Shown here: piece by piece, positions 10,639-21,826 of the stretch
Layout: the number at the start of each line of letters is the position of its first letter
How positions within the stretch are numbered: position 1 is the stretch's first letter
Source of the DNA: Buxus sempervirens
Lineage: Eukaryota; Streptophyta; Magnoliopsida; Buxales; Buxaceae
Direction of reading: 5' to 3'
Assembly (NCBI GenBank): GCA_947561395.2
Contig: OX387187.1
Span: 1,432,976 to 1,496,975, forward strand
DNA: 64,000 nt
Notes under the pieces: generated by a model
The model's database searches: none
Seen by the model: the letters and a program-made list of their open reading frames with translations, nothing else
What the model was told of the DNA's origin: nothing
Translations under genes and position numbers: made by a program

Positions 10639-13003
10639 TGTAACGCCCCGAACCCGGGTCAGTGCAAACCAGCACCCAACCCGAACCCGGTTTGCTACTG
10701 TAACAACCTGAATTTAGTTCAACAACCAAATCCGAGGTGTTACTGGCCCATATCAATTACAACATCAATAACATACCAGACCAAAGAAAGCAAAATCCAA
10801 TCAATTTATTAAACTATCAGAGTTGCGGAAACAAGTATGTGCGGAAGTGTAGATCAAATCCTCAACTAAGCATAAAGCTTGACCATCAATCAGTAATATC
10901 AAAGTCTGGTAAAATGAACTGGTTACTATCTCTCCCTTATCTCTCTAATACATCAAATCCAAATAAAGGATAATAAACCAATTAAAAATGCTAAGTCTAT
11001 AACATCAATCCACCTCAGACAAGATCTGGATAATAATAATCCTCCGGCGAATACTCGGCTATCTCTCCCTGGAAGTCTAAGAGATCCCCCTCTCGCGTAT
11101 CAGCTGAAAAAATGGAATAGAAGTAGGGTGAGATACGAATATCTCAGTAGGTAACACATGCATGACTAAACAGTTAATATAAGCAAAGTAACATTTCATG
11201 CACGATTAAGCAACATCGATAAATCAGGCTCGCATAATCATTTATACCATTCATGAACACAAAACAGTTTGATAAACAGTTCTAGAAATGATTTTCAGCA
11301 AGTTTTAATATAAGAACTCAATAGCCAAATCAGTAGCATAATCCACGCATTGCCAGGATGTATTAAGCAGTCACATCCAACCAATATCCCAATCACATGC
11401 ATCCTGCACGTGCACAATAATAATAATAATCATATCAAGTGTTGTGTTTTCAGTGTCATTGTAGGACTCACAAAGATAGATAAACCTTTTGAGATGATTC
11501 TCAACCAATTGCTATACCACCGTGCGACTTAGGAGCGATGCTACTAATGATACTCAAGCCCCATGCAGCGCAGCTTAGACAAGAGCCGTAGTCACCGAAT
11601 TATTGCACACGTACCCATCAGAGTTGGCATGTACCACCAGCATGCAGCACCAGAATCAATACATGGAGATGGTCGCTTATCCACATGTACAGGGAATCAC
11701 CAACGGCTCACCGGGGTGTCCCTCCAGACATAGGACCTTCCCAGACAAACTAACTTGCAAAGGAAGCGCGTCGCATATAGGAGTAACTCAACCCAAATGA
11801 CATATCCCTCAGCTATCTAGCTACGACTATGGATCCATAATCAGCTATGCCCACTAGACTCCAAAATTCCCTAAAGTATCATAATTCTATAAGGGTTGGT
11901 GCCTAGTGGCATATAATGGTTATATCTGTGCATTTACTTCATTATTCAGTCATTCGGATTCTGAATTCTCTTTATAATGTGTTATGATTTATAATGCCAT
12001 TTAGAAGTGTTTAGATTATCAAATGCTAGTTAGGCTTTTCCAAAATCACATTTCTCATTTTCCTTCAAAACTTGGCAACTAATGTCCTAAATATCTCCCT
12101 AATTTGTTTTTCTGTAAAACAGGGATTTAGATAATTTATTTTGGTCTTAAAAGACCTTAATTAATCATTAAAATTGTCTAAAAATAGTTTAGAGTTGAAT
12201 TAGGTTCGAAAATATGAAAAATTGTATTTTCTGCTGAGAGCGCCTGGGATCGCTCAGGATCGCTCCGGGCGGTCTTCAGTCGGCGGTAGTGCAAATTCGA
12301 GCGCCCACGGTCCGTCGTCCCGCGGTCCACGGCGTCCTCAAATTTATAACCAGCGCCTAGGATCGCCGATGAGCGCCTAGAACAGTCGAGGTCGGCGGTC
12401 TTACCAAATCGAGCAGAAACAGTTCTAAATCGTGATTTTTCTCGTCTAAACTCATTCTAATGTATTTCTAACATGCTTAGCTAACTAAATACAACATTAC
12501 ATATCATAGAAACATGCATTTGCGATTAAACAAGGGTAAATCCAATTTTAAACCAAAACGATGTCACCTACCTCTATACGCTGATTTCTCCTTCTCTATT
12601 CTGCACAATGGCGAACCTCTATCACTGAGAAACTCTCTGGACGATGAACGCACGCCCAGCCCTTCCTTCTTCTTCTTCTTCTTCTTCTCTTGGTTGTTCG
12701 AACAGTTCGTCGCTTGCGGCTTCAATACGAGCGAGAATACACGTATAAGAATTAGGTTAATTCTTTATACCTATATATACCCCCTGATCCTATGCATCTC
12801 CCATGCAACTCTTCTATACACCTTGCCCAATTAGAATACATACCTCGATATCTCACGATCGGACGGTCAGATCTGCGTCTAATTCTGGATCTCCGCTAAG
12901 TTGATCACCCCCTACAATATTAAAATGTTTCTATCAATCATAACTCTCGGTAATATTATTTGCTAATTTAATTTATTATTTAAGGAAAATTCGGGGTTTT
13001 ACA
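10639..13003 (-). mobile_element. Solo LTR, Tekay-type gypsy (2365 bp, antisense)
   Basis: Plus strand reads TGTAACGCCCCG ... TCGGGGTTTTACA, the reverse complement of the family termini. Target duplication TTAGG at 10634-10638 and 13004-13008. In sense (minus) order: TATA-like GTATATATAGG near 12781-12771, GC-rich cassette 12400-12235, then the family's downstream module. Reading frames such as 11350-11532 and 12514-12834 have no recognisable product. Confidence 0.93.
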
Positions 13004-13688
13004 TTAGGTAAGATTTGGGGAAACTCGTTTTATTTTTCTTGATCTAAAGTGCATAGAATCATTTCATTTTATGATATGTGTTAGTCCGACACCCGATCTA
13101 CAGATGGGTGTCGGTGTTTTATTTTTTGTATAAAAATTTTTTTAGGCGAAAATTCATATAAATTCGGTTTTTAATTAATTTAAATTACATAAACCTTGTA
13201 TAATATTATGATAATTATGTATAATATATGGGGACTCCCGATCTACAAATGGGTGTCCTCGGATTAACTTTAATAAAAATTATCATTTTTTGAATTATTA
13301 AATTCGAAAATTGATAAATTATTGATAAATTTAATACAAAAGAGAAAAAATAGATAATTTCTCAAACTAAATTCAAAAATTTAATTTATTTATTATAGAA
13401 AAAATTATTTTGAAGAATCGGGGTTTATATAATTTTTTATATTAAAGTTTTTCTGTAATTATAAAAAATATTAAAATATGGTGGAAAAAGGAAAAAAAAT
13501 CTAAAAATTAATATGGTTTATAAATTATAATTAGTTGGTAATGTTAGTATACTAATTTATTATTGTGGAATGTGGATTAATAATCAAAATTTTTTATTGT
13601 GCTCTGTCACTGTGTTAGGGGTTTGGATTCCACTATGTAGCGGTTTTATTTTGATTTCTGCCTTCTTGGTTAGCTTGTTAGAGACAAT

Positions 13689-13803
13689 ATGGCATCTGGC
13701 AGTGGTAGTGGAGGGGACCACCTTGGTGGCAAGAGATAGGATATTGACTGGGCCCATGGCACGAGATTTGAGGGAGACAGAAATAAGATTGTTTGCAATT
13801 ATT
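13689..13803 (+). pseudogene. hAT transposase exon 1, first half of the BED zinc finger
   Basis: Starts at ATG 13689 with a Gly/Ser-rich leader. After one in-frame stop (TAG, 13737-13739) comes the DIDWAHGTRFEGDRNKIVCN segment of plant hAT BED domains. The reading ends at the 13804-16914 solo LTR. The first metal-binding Cys is here; the second Cys and the His pair are in the next piece. BED fingers bind the transposon ends. The family is clear, the gene is dead. Confidence 0.85.
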
Positions 13804-16800
13804 TGTAACGCCCCAGTTCCGGGTCAAATTCCCAAAACCCGAGGTGTTATGATAAGCAACAAAAGCAACTAAAATATGGAATAATTTAAAACTTTTTCTA
13901 ACTTTATAATCAGAGTAAAAGCGGAAACTGGAATTTAAATTCTCTTTATTAATCAACAATTATAATATAAAAGGATTTCAATTATATGAGCAGTCCTACA
14001 TCTATATAGACTACCCAGCTACAACTAGCCCACAACTTGACGTCCTCACCAAGAGTACCTGAAAAATGGGAGAAACCGGAGTGAGAATAAATCTCAACAA
14101 GTAGCAAGGTGCATGCATGAAATCAGTCCATGTTTACAAAATAAGTTATGAGGTGTACGATTAAACCAACAACATCAACAAGGATAATTCCAAAGTTTAA
14201 ATCAAATCCCATTATTATTATCAACTCATATTTCAATAACAATACCGATAAAACATCGAATGGTCAATGTCATGTAGTTGCTTAGCTTGGTTAATCAATC
14301 ATGCCAGAGCGACATCCACACCTCCATGTACACAGTTCCGGTCTACTCAGGGTATCGGACACTCTGAAATGACGGCCTACTCCGGGTATCGGCATCGACA
14401 ACCAGGCCTACTCAGGGTTTCTGGCTGCTCTACACCAGTCGTGGCAACACTCCATGGTCATGCTATTACACCAATAAAGCATATCCATCACATTACTAAG
14501 CTTAGACTTTGGATCCAGGACAAGCTAAACCAAAACCGATAAATAACCAAATAAACTCCGCATTCAGTAAACCCACATTTATTTCAAAACTGTGTATCCC
14601 AATACACTCATCACAAGTTGTTCCAACCAGAACAGTAACTCTTCACAAGTGTTCCAACCAGAACAGTAACTCCTCACAAGTGTTCCAACCAGAACATCAA
14701 CTCACACAAGTGTTCCAACCAGAACATCAACTCACACAAGTAAATAATCTTTACAACACATTTCAAAACTTGCCAATAAGAAAAACAGGATTTAATAAAA
14801 CCTCAACCAAGTACAGTGTTTAACCAAAGAGAACTAAAATAGAATCTCCTAGTGTTTGGTATCCAGAACATCACCTACAGATAACCCTAAATTTGCCTTG
14901 GAAGCTCCTAAGAATTTCCAGAATTTATCTTTAATATTCTCATAGGTAATATTGTCTCTAGAGTCCTAAACAAGTGATTTGTTGAGTGCTTGAAACCTCA
15001 TATCATCAAAACCTAGCTTGGTTCAGTCAAACATACCATTCGACAAGGAAATTAGACCATGCGCTGACCTCCTGCGCTAGGCGCAAGGTCGGCGGATAGG
15101 TTGAAGGTCATATTTGGGGTATGCGCTTACTCGAATTCAAGTGAGCGCGAGGTGAGTGTGAGGTGAGCGCGAGATGCGCGTATCGGTTTTAAGTGTGCGC
15201 GAGGTGAGCGCCAAGTGGGCGCAAGCTCGGCGGATAGTCTGATTTTACCTTGCGCCTACTGCCCGAAGTGGGCGCCAGTGAGCGCCAAGTGGGCGGATAC
15301 TCACTGTATTTTTCGACTCTCTGTTATTTCCAGATCTCCAACTCTGGCCGAACTTTTTCACTCTGTAACAAGTCCTTTAGTATCCTAATACCCCCAGAAC
15401 ACATTCAAACTAGTTTTGGAATTAATTTAACACAATTTTTATTTATCCTCATCCAGTTATAAAGAAACAACTCTCGGACTATCTCCGTTCAGAAAAACCA
15501 ACAAATATCTCATTCCACAAATATATGCATTCGGATTAAACCTATGAGTAATACAAAACCCAGGTTTTAAAACAGTGCCACTCACATCTTGGTAATTAAA
15601 ATTTAACTAGGGTTTCTTTTTAATTCAATCCACCCATGAATAACATTTTTCTTGATTCTTAAAAAGAGATTCAAATCACCCAATCGAAACTTTATAAACA
15701 TCTAACTTTTCGAATGAAATCCAATTTAAGAACCAACACGATCAATCATAAAAAACACAAGAAAATATGCAATTCCTCCAGTTTCAAGTGTTTGCTACTT
15801 GTCTTTTTGATGAACCCAGATTTTTCAGAACATCTTCGGTGCCCTTTTTTGGAGCTCGACCGGACCCCTTTAAACTTTTCAAATTTAGATCTCCACCGTT
15901 CAGTTTGAAGTCCTCCATGAGTAGAACAAAACCCTAAAATTTCAGCCCATTACAACGGTTGGATCTTTCTATCTCACCGTTTGAAGTTGACGAGTCGGCC
16001 ATCTCTGCAACTCCTTTTTCTTCCAAAATCCGATTTTGCACCAACTTCTGGGTTAATTCGCACTACCTTAGACTCATCCAAATCCAATCTTCACCGTTCA
16101 GATTAAAGCATTTCATGTATAGAGCATACCCGCCAAATTTCATGACGATCCAACGACTAGATCTTCGGAGATCGTCGCTCAAAGTTTGCTGGTCGGACCT
16201 CTGCAGCACTTCCCTTTTTCCTTTCTTCCCTCTCTTTTCTCTCTTCTCTTCTTTCGTTTATTCTGCTCCCAAACTGATGCACGAATTTTCCCCTCTTTCC
16301 TCCTTATTTTTGGACTTGCTAAAAACCCTAAACCTTTCCTAGACTTCTCCTTTTATAAGCTCTCTTAATTAGAAAATCCTATTAGGTTTAGGAAACCTTC
16401 TAAATAGACTTCTCACTCTTAATTGGAAACCTCCCTATCTTAACCCTCCTTCTAATTTCTCTTTTAAGTATCTTATATAAAAGAAGGATTTATTTTAATT
16501 TATTTTCGTGCTAATTAAATTTCTTATTTTAAATATTACTAAAACACCCTAAAGCTACCTCTTATCCTCAAACTTAAGGCTCCTTATCAACCCTAATTAC
16601 CAATATACCCTTTTTCCTACTTTTAAGCAATAATTTGCTATTTAAAACCAAACCTAACCCAAATTAAGTCTAGTTAAATATTTTAAGTCTAATAATTATT
16701 TATTTAATCAATATCTTAATTTGGCTAATTGGGAAATGACTAAAATACCCATTTCTTGGAATTCCATACTCAACCTTTGAATCTTTTTCCAAAAATTCTA

Positions 16801-16914
16801 CTCTTTATTCTTCACATCAATCTTAACCATATAATGTGCTTGGATTAATACCTATCTTGTCAATATTTAGGCTTATTTAATTTACTTTATTTTAGGAAAA
16901 TTCGGGGTTTTACA
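13804..16914 (-). mobile_element. Solo LTR, Tekay-type gypsy (3111 bp, antisense)
   Basis: Plus strand TGTAACGCCCCAG ... CGGGGTTTTACA, with target duplication TTATT (13799-13803 and 16915-16919). The outer parts (about 13804-14250 and 15580-16914) closely match the solo LTR at 30523-33967. The middle (about 14267-14480) instead matches the 37526-40481 LTR in reverse. A GC-rich cassette lies at 15055-15300, and a TATA-like GCTTATAAAAGG near 16362-16351 in sense orientation. Several short frames lie within it; none is a recognisable gene. Confidence 0.93.
14614..14740. repeat. Four-copy 30-31 bp minisatellite in the 13804-16914 LTR
   Basis: TTCCAACCAGAACA recurs at 14621, 14652, 14683 and 14713. 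The last two units share a variant (ATCAACTCACACAAG), showing stepwise duplication. It creates a repetitive but meaningless reading frame. Confidence 0.85.
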
Positions 16915-16919
16915 TTATT

Positions 16920-17577
16920 GCCACCAAGTCATTAAGGGTGGTGGAGTATCATGGCTAAAGCAGCATTTGGCGCACGGGTACAAGAACTTGGCCAACTGTC
17001 CTCGAGTCCCTCCAGAGGTCAAGAGGCAGATGAGAGAGCACTTTCAGTCAGGGAGTGCATCTAGGGATGAGATGAGGCACGCACAGTAGGAGGTTAGACG
17101 TAGATTGACAAAGCCTATCCGACCCCCTATGGTTGAGGATGATGATGATGATGATGATGATGATATAGTGTACCCTGAGGACATGGTGACAGAGGCAGAG
17201 AGGGCAGCATTCAGAGCCTCAGTGAGAGCATCTTTGCAGTCTGAGTTTGAGAGGAGAGAGGCTGGGAGGTATAGATTTCACAGGGGTGGTACCTTTAGAG
17301 GAGAATCAGGAGATGCAGGTGATGTTGATGCTCTTAGACATGGGGCTGGGGCTGGACCTAGGCTCACTCATTCTCAGAGCACAAGGATGCCCGAGTATCC
17401 TATGGAGCATACTATGTTCCATTCATCTGGTGCTAGGCAGAAGAGGTTGAGGGATATGTGGGGTGGGGCAATGTCAGGCAGAGGATGGGGAAATTCATAT
17501 CAAAATTCTTTATCTTCAATCAAATTTCTGTGAATGCAACACCGAGCCCAAATTTCAAGAATATGGTCGATGTTATC
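16920..17577 (+). pseudogene. hAT transposase, rest of BED finger and linker
   Basis: Continues directly from 13803 across the TTATT target site. It supplies the second Cys of the finger and the HLAH histidines (KQHLAHGYKNLANCPRVPPE). A TAG at about 17087 interrupts the frame, followed by an acidic linker with nine consecutive Asp codons (GAT repeat, 17143-17166) and a Gly/Arg-rich stretch. It ends with the start of the transposase core (IFNQISVNATPSPNFKNM, 17515-17565). Frames change at least once. The Tat LTR copy B interrupts at 17578. Confidence 0.82.
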
Positions 17578-19962
17578 TGTGCGTGCGTCGGAAACGCGGC
17601 ACGGGAAAGTTTGGAGTCACCACCGCCTGATGGGGTGCAGGCAGACACCTGGGTGCCTAATCTTGTCTATTAGGGCTTTTGGTCTGCGGCTTTGAGATTC
17701 TAAGTAGGGTCTCGGTTGCGGTCTGGGGAAGTCCGTAGACACCCCGGTCCACCCCGTCGGGTGACGGGTCTCTTAGGTTTATCCTGGTTTGAGTCAGCTC
17801 ACTTTGGTCTCACCCGATTCTTAATCCGATATGTAGTTTGGTTGAGTCTGGCGGGACCACCTAAGTGGTGTGGGTCCCTTTAATTGCTTTTATCTTGATT
17901 AATTAGGTAATCTGAGTCTGGTTGGGTGGGCTCCATTGGCAGGCCCACGGTGTTCTTGGTGGGCTTAGGCAAGCCCATGTACCCTTGTGGGCCTCGGTCT
18001 ATCCTAGGAGGCCCTTTGGGTTTTGGTTAAGTGCATTGATTTTACTTTAGGTTCCGATTTGAAGTTTAAGTGTTTTCCATGAAAAGGTGGGCCGGATTGG
18101 TTTGTGGGCCCACATGGTGGCCAAGTATTTTTATTGGATTTATCTTTCTTAAGTTTCCAAAAAATGGGTGGGACATTGGGCTTGGGGCCCGTAGTCCTGA
18201 TTAGGGCTTGAAAGCCCAGGTCATGTGAGGTTAGGGTTTTGAACCCTTACTCGGTTGGTTCGTGGGCTTTGGTGGGCCCGATAGGCCCTTGCCCTTAGTC
18301 TCGGCCAAACCACGCATTTCATGCATCAATTTCACAAGTCCGGTTCGGGTGGACCGCCCGGTTTAGTCGGTTAATTTTGCTTATCTTGGTTAAGTTGCAT
18401 GCATACATGTTTATTGGGCCAGGTGGGCCCCGTTGGAAGGCCCACTGGAAATCAAGTTGGACCGAGGGTCCAAGTCCCATGTTGGGTTTCCGGGTGACCC
18501 GGAAACCCTGTTGGTTCATCCGGTTCGGAAATGGCACTCACATCCAGCAATAATCACAGAAAAATATATGAGTTTGACACTTATTAAGGAGAGACTAACT
18601 CAATATGCTGGGTCCAAGGGGAGGTAAAGCAACTAGTTGGACGCGCAGCGAACAAAGGGGGTGGGGGGTAAGGGGGGCGAAGCCCCCCGCGGTACGGTAA
18701 AGGGTATTTTTGGAAATTTTCAAAAATATAGCAATTCGGCATGTTTTAGGGGTATGCGCCGACCTCAGGCACTAGGTGCGAGGTTGGCGTGGGCTGGGCG
18801 GACCGAAAACCCGCGAAGCGCAAAAAAACGCTCGCGCGAAGTGATCGCGGGCTTCGCGCGAGCTTCGTGCGAAGTCGGCGGACACCCGATGCTTTCTGTT
18901 TAATTTTTAAACTCCATTTTTAAGGTTTTGAAGCTCTGTAACTGGTTTTTTAAGCTCTGTAAGCCCTCCCAGGGCTTCGACCACTCCCCAGAAGGCACTT
19001 AAACTTGCATTGAAATTAATCTAAACTACTTCATCACACAACTCCCAATCTCTTAAGAAAAGAAAAACCAAACCTGATTATCCCGAAAAAACAACACCGA
19101 TAGACCACTACAGGGGTAATGGGGAAGGGACCATGCTTGCAGGCACAGAGGCAGGGGGTTGGGGGAGCAGGTTGGCAATTCTAACAAATATACAGAGAAA
19201 GAAGCAAAAAGAACAATGACAAGCAGGTATAGCATGAGTGAGAGACATTTTTACCTATGCCTGACCGGACCTCCGTGCATGCATGTGAACACTCGGGGAC
19301 GCGAAATAGAAAGAGAGAGAGAGGGGGGGGGGTTTACATGGGATATACAATACATGCTTGAAACAAGGGAACAGACTCCCTTTACTCAATAATCGACCCA
19401 TAGAAACCCTCCGAACGGTGGCTGAAGGTGGGATGACAAGCCTCCCATCTTCTCATGGGGTCTCATGGAGTTTCCCTTACCCTCGGAGACTTCCATGTTA
19501 TCAAAATAGAATGATGTGCATGTTATATCCAGGAGAACAAAACAAATGCGTTAATCTGCTCATACAACTCCCACTTTCATATATGTAAAGTGAAACTAGG
19601 CTAGGAACAATACCTGCGAGTTCTTATCCCTTTTTGTGGAAACGTGTGACCTCCTTGAGGCGAACACACCAGCGATGAACTTCTTCTCCAACAGCTAGGG
19701 CAAGTGGCTCCTCCGGCTTCCTCCAGCTTTCGGTAGAAGAGTGACGAAGAAGGAGAAGAGGGGGAGTTCGGAAGGTAAGGCCGGGTGCTTGGGGAGCTAG
19801 GGAGGGAAGTCAGGCCACGGGAGAGGAGATTCCTGAAAACCAAAAGCCAACCAGAGAGAAAGAAAAACCTTCCTCGAAAAATCCCTCACTCCGAAAAATC
19901 CTCCAACCCAAAAAATGTTCGAACCCTAAAATCCTCCAACCCTTTGCGCGAAATCTCGCGCG

Positions 19963-20041
19963 GCCTTATATAGGCAAGGGAGAAGGGGGTATCCGCTCAC
20001 TTAAAATGGGGATCCGCTCAGTCCTGCGCTGAGCGGATACC
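19963..20041 (-). promoter_or_regulatory. Promoter of Tat LTR copy B: TATA box and palindrome cassette
   Basis: TATA box 19963-19973 reads CCTATATAAGG on the minus strand. The cassette at 19988-20041 ends 15 bp upstream of it and uses the word GTATCCGCTC...GAGCGGATAC. A related GCGGA word recurs downstream at 18748-18893. Confidence 0.65.
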
Positions 20042-20329
20042 CGCCTGCCACGTTTGCACGAGCGGCATAATGATGAAAAATCATTTAATGCCGCCACTCG
20101 CCGGTCGGAAAATCTGAAAAATTCAGATTTAGTCCCTGGCCAATTTCAATTTAATCCGATATTCTCGGATTTTTACAGATTTAGTCCCTGGGATATTTCG
20201 TATATTTGGATATTTACGGATTTGATCCCCGAGATATTTTCTTGCGCAACTCACCACGTGTGCAGCTTTTTGTTACGTGCGCAGATTGCCGGTTTTGCTG
20301 CTCGGGAATTTCGTCAGCTCATATTTTCT

Positions 20330-20700
20330 TCACCCGGGCTCCGATTTGGGCAAAGTTAGTTGCGTTAGAATCGTATCGGAGCCCTCTATCCCATGACCTA
20401 GGGGTAGGCCTCTGGATCGGATTTTAGCAGAAAGTCAACTTTTGGCTCTGCTCAAGTTTGACTGCCCGCAGAACCTTCATCCGGACTCCGATTCCTGCAA
20501 ACTCAGTTGCGTTGGAACCGTGTCGAGATTCTCTATCCAATGACCTAGGGGTAGGCCTCTGGATTGGATTTTAGCAGAAAGTCAACTTTTGGCTCTGCTC
20601 AAGTATGACCGCCCGCAGAACCTTCATCCGGACCCCGATTCCTGCAAACTCAGTTGCGTTGGAACCGTGTCGAGATTCTCTATCCCATGGCATAAAGCGA
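20330..20700 (-). repeat. 147-bp tandem unit, three copies, in U3 of Tat copy B
   Basis: GTTGCGTT recurs at 20359, 20506 and 20653, exactly 147 bp apart. Each unit also carries ATCCGGACTCCGATTCCTGC-like and CTCTATCC sequences. The equivalent spacing is 149 bp in copy A (8532, 8681) and 148 bp in copy D (34397, 34545); copy C has one unit near 24583. It looks like a U3 enhancer-type repeat with variable copy number. Confidence 0.85.
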
Positions 20701-20819
20701 GGTGGCCAATTTTCACTTGATCAAAAAGTCAACTTTTCACCCCTTAGGGTTTGACTTTCTGTCCAGGGTTTGCATTTCTGGTTTTTATGGGAGCGCAAAA
20801 ATGAGGTGCTTACATTATC

Positions 20820-21826
20820 CAGGAGTCGGGTCAGGGAGTCTTGCCTTCTACGCCTCGGGAGATTATGGGTATGTACTTGGACGAGGAGGGGACAGAGATG
20901 AAAGACTTTATTATATCCTTATGACCCTATTGGCAGCAGTTTGGAGTTACCATCATATGTGATGGATGGATAGGTCCTACTAAACTGTCCAACATCGATT
21001 TCATGGTGTATTGTAGAGGTAGGGCAGTGTTCTTGAGATCTGTTGACGTATCACACAATATCAAGGATGCGCCCTATATTGCTGGCCTATTAAAGAGCGT
21101 GATAGAGGAGGTTGGCCTCGAGTACGTGGTTCAGATTGTGACAGATAGTGGCAGTGCATTCAAGAAAGCCATCCAGACATTAGAGCAGCGGTATAACCTC
21201 TATTGGGCGCCGTGTGCCATACATTACATCAACTTGATGCTAGAGGCGATCGGCAAGAGGAGCAATATACTTACCACATTGAGGAAGGCATCAGCACTCA
21301 TCACATTTGTGTACACCCACAATTATGTACTTGCGAAGTTGAGAGAGAGATATGGTGGGGACATAGTTCGGCCGGGGATTACCAGATTAGGCATGAACTA
21401 TATTGCATTGGAGAGTATTTTGAGGCACAGGTAGGGATTGAAATCTCTCTTTACCAGTGAGGATTGGACGAGTTGTAGTTAGATTCGTACGGATATGGGG
21501 AGGAGAGTAGAGGATGTTGTTTCGTCCAGTAGGTTTTGGGAGAAAGTGCGAGATTTGATTGATGTACTGGAGCCTATATATCGTGTATTGAGGATAGTTG
21601 ACACAGATGCCTATCCCATGGTAGGATCTATATATCAGTGTATAGCGGTGATGAAATCTCAGATTAAGGCCGCATCACCCTCATCGTACATCTGGGTACA
21701 CAAGATTATTAATAATAGATGGTTCAAGTCGCTAGCTCATCCTTTGCATTTAGCAGGTGTAATTATATTTCTATTTGAATCTTTTATGTTCAATAACGGT
21801 TATAATTATATTTGATTTGTACTAAT
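20820..21826 (+). pseudogene. hAT transposase, DUF659 catalytic core (N-terminal part)
   Basis: Continues from 17577 across the TTATC site. It contains ICDGWIGPTKLSNIDFMVYC (about 20948-21010), the first conserved Asp region of plant hAT/DUF659 transposases. The region VVQIVTDSGSAFKKA, with the second Asp, and the APCAIHYINLMLE block (about 21125-21245) follow. Stops at 20924 (TGA), 21432-21434 and 21477-21479 are in frame. Homology ends at about 21755 in HPLHLAG, where GGTGTAATT looks like an intron donor. The rest of the core and the C-terminal dimerisation domain are absent: the sequence runs into the Tat fragment at 21827. Confidence 0.85.

Larger units (their letters stand above)
17578..20814 (-). 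mobile_element. Solo LTR, Tat-type gypsy (copy B, 3237 bp, antisense)
   Basis: Plus strand TGTGCGTGCG ... GAGGTGCTTACA, target duplication TTATC (17573-17577 and 20815-20819). In sense orientation: U3 with three copies of a 147-bp unit (anchors at 20653, 20506, 20359), palindrome cassette 20041-19988, TATA box 19973-19963, possible splice donor near 19613, downstream GC-rich cluster 18893-18748, and the conserved terminal block near 17600-17770. Short frames inside it are not genes. Confidence 0.92.

Noticed and set aside
14614..14740. Regular 30-31 bp repeats that might suggest a CRISPR-like array
   Set aside because: Units are directly adjacent with no unique spacers, in plant LTR DNA; simple minisatellite.
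17515..17530. Alternative left end of Tat copy B at 17515 (using an earlier TTATC at 17510-17514)
   Set aside because: A second TTATC at 17573-17577 is followed directly by the family terminus TGTGCGTGCG, and the hAT coding sequence continues up to it, so 17578 is the true boundary.
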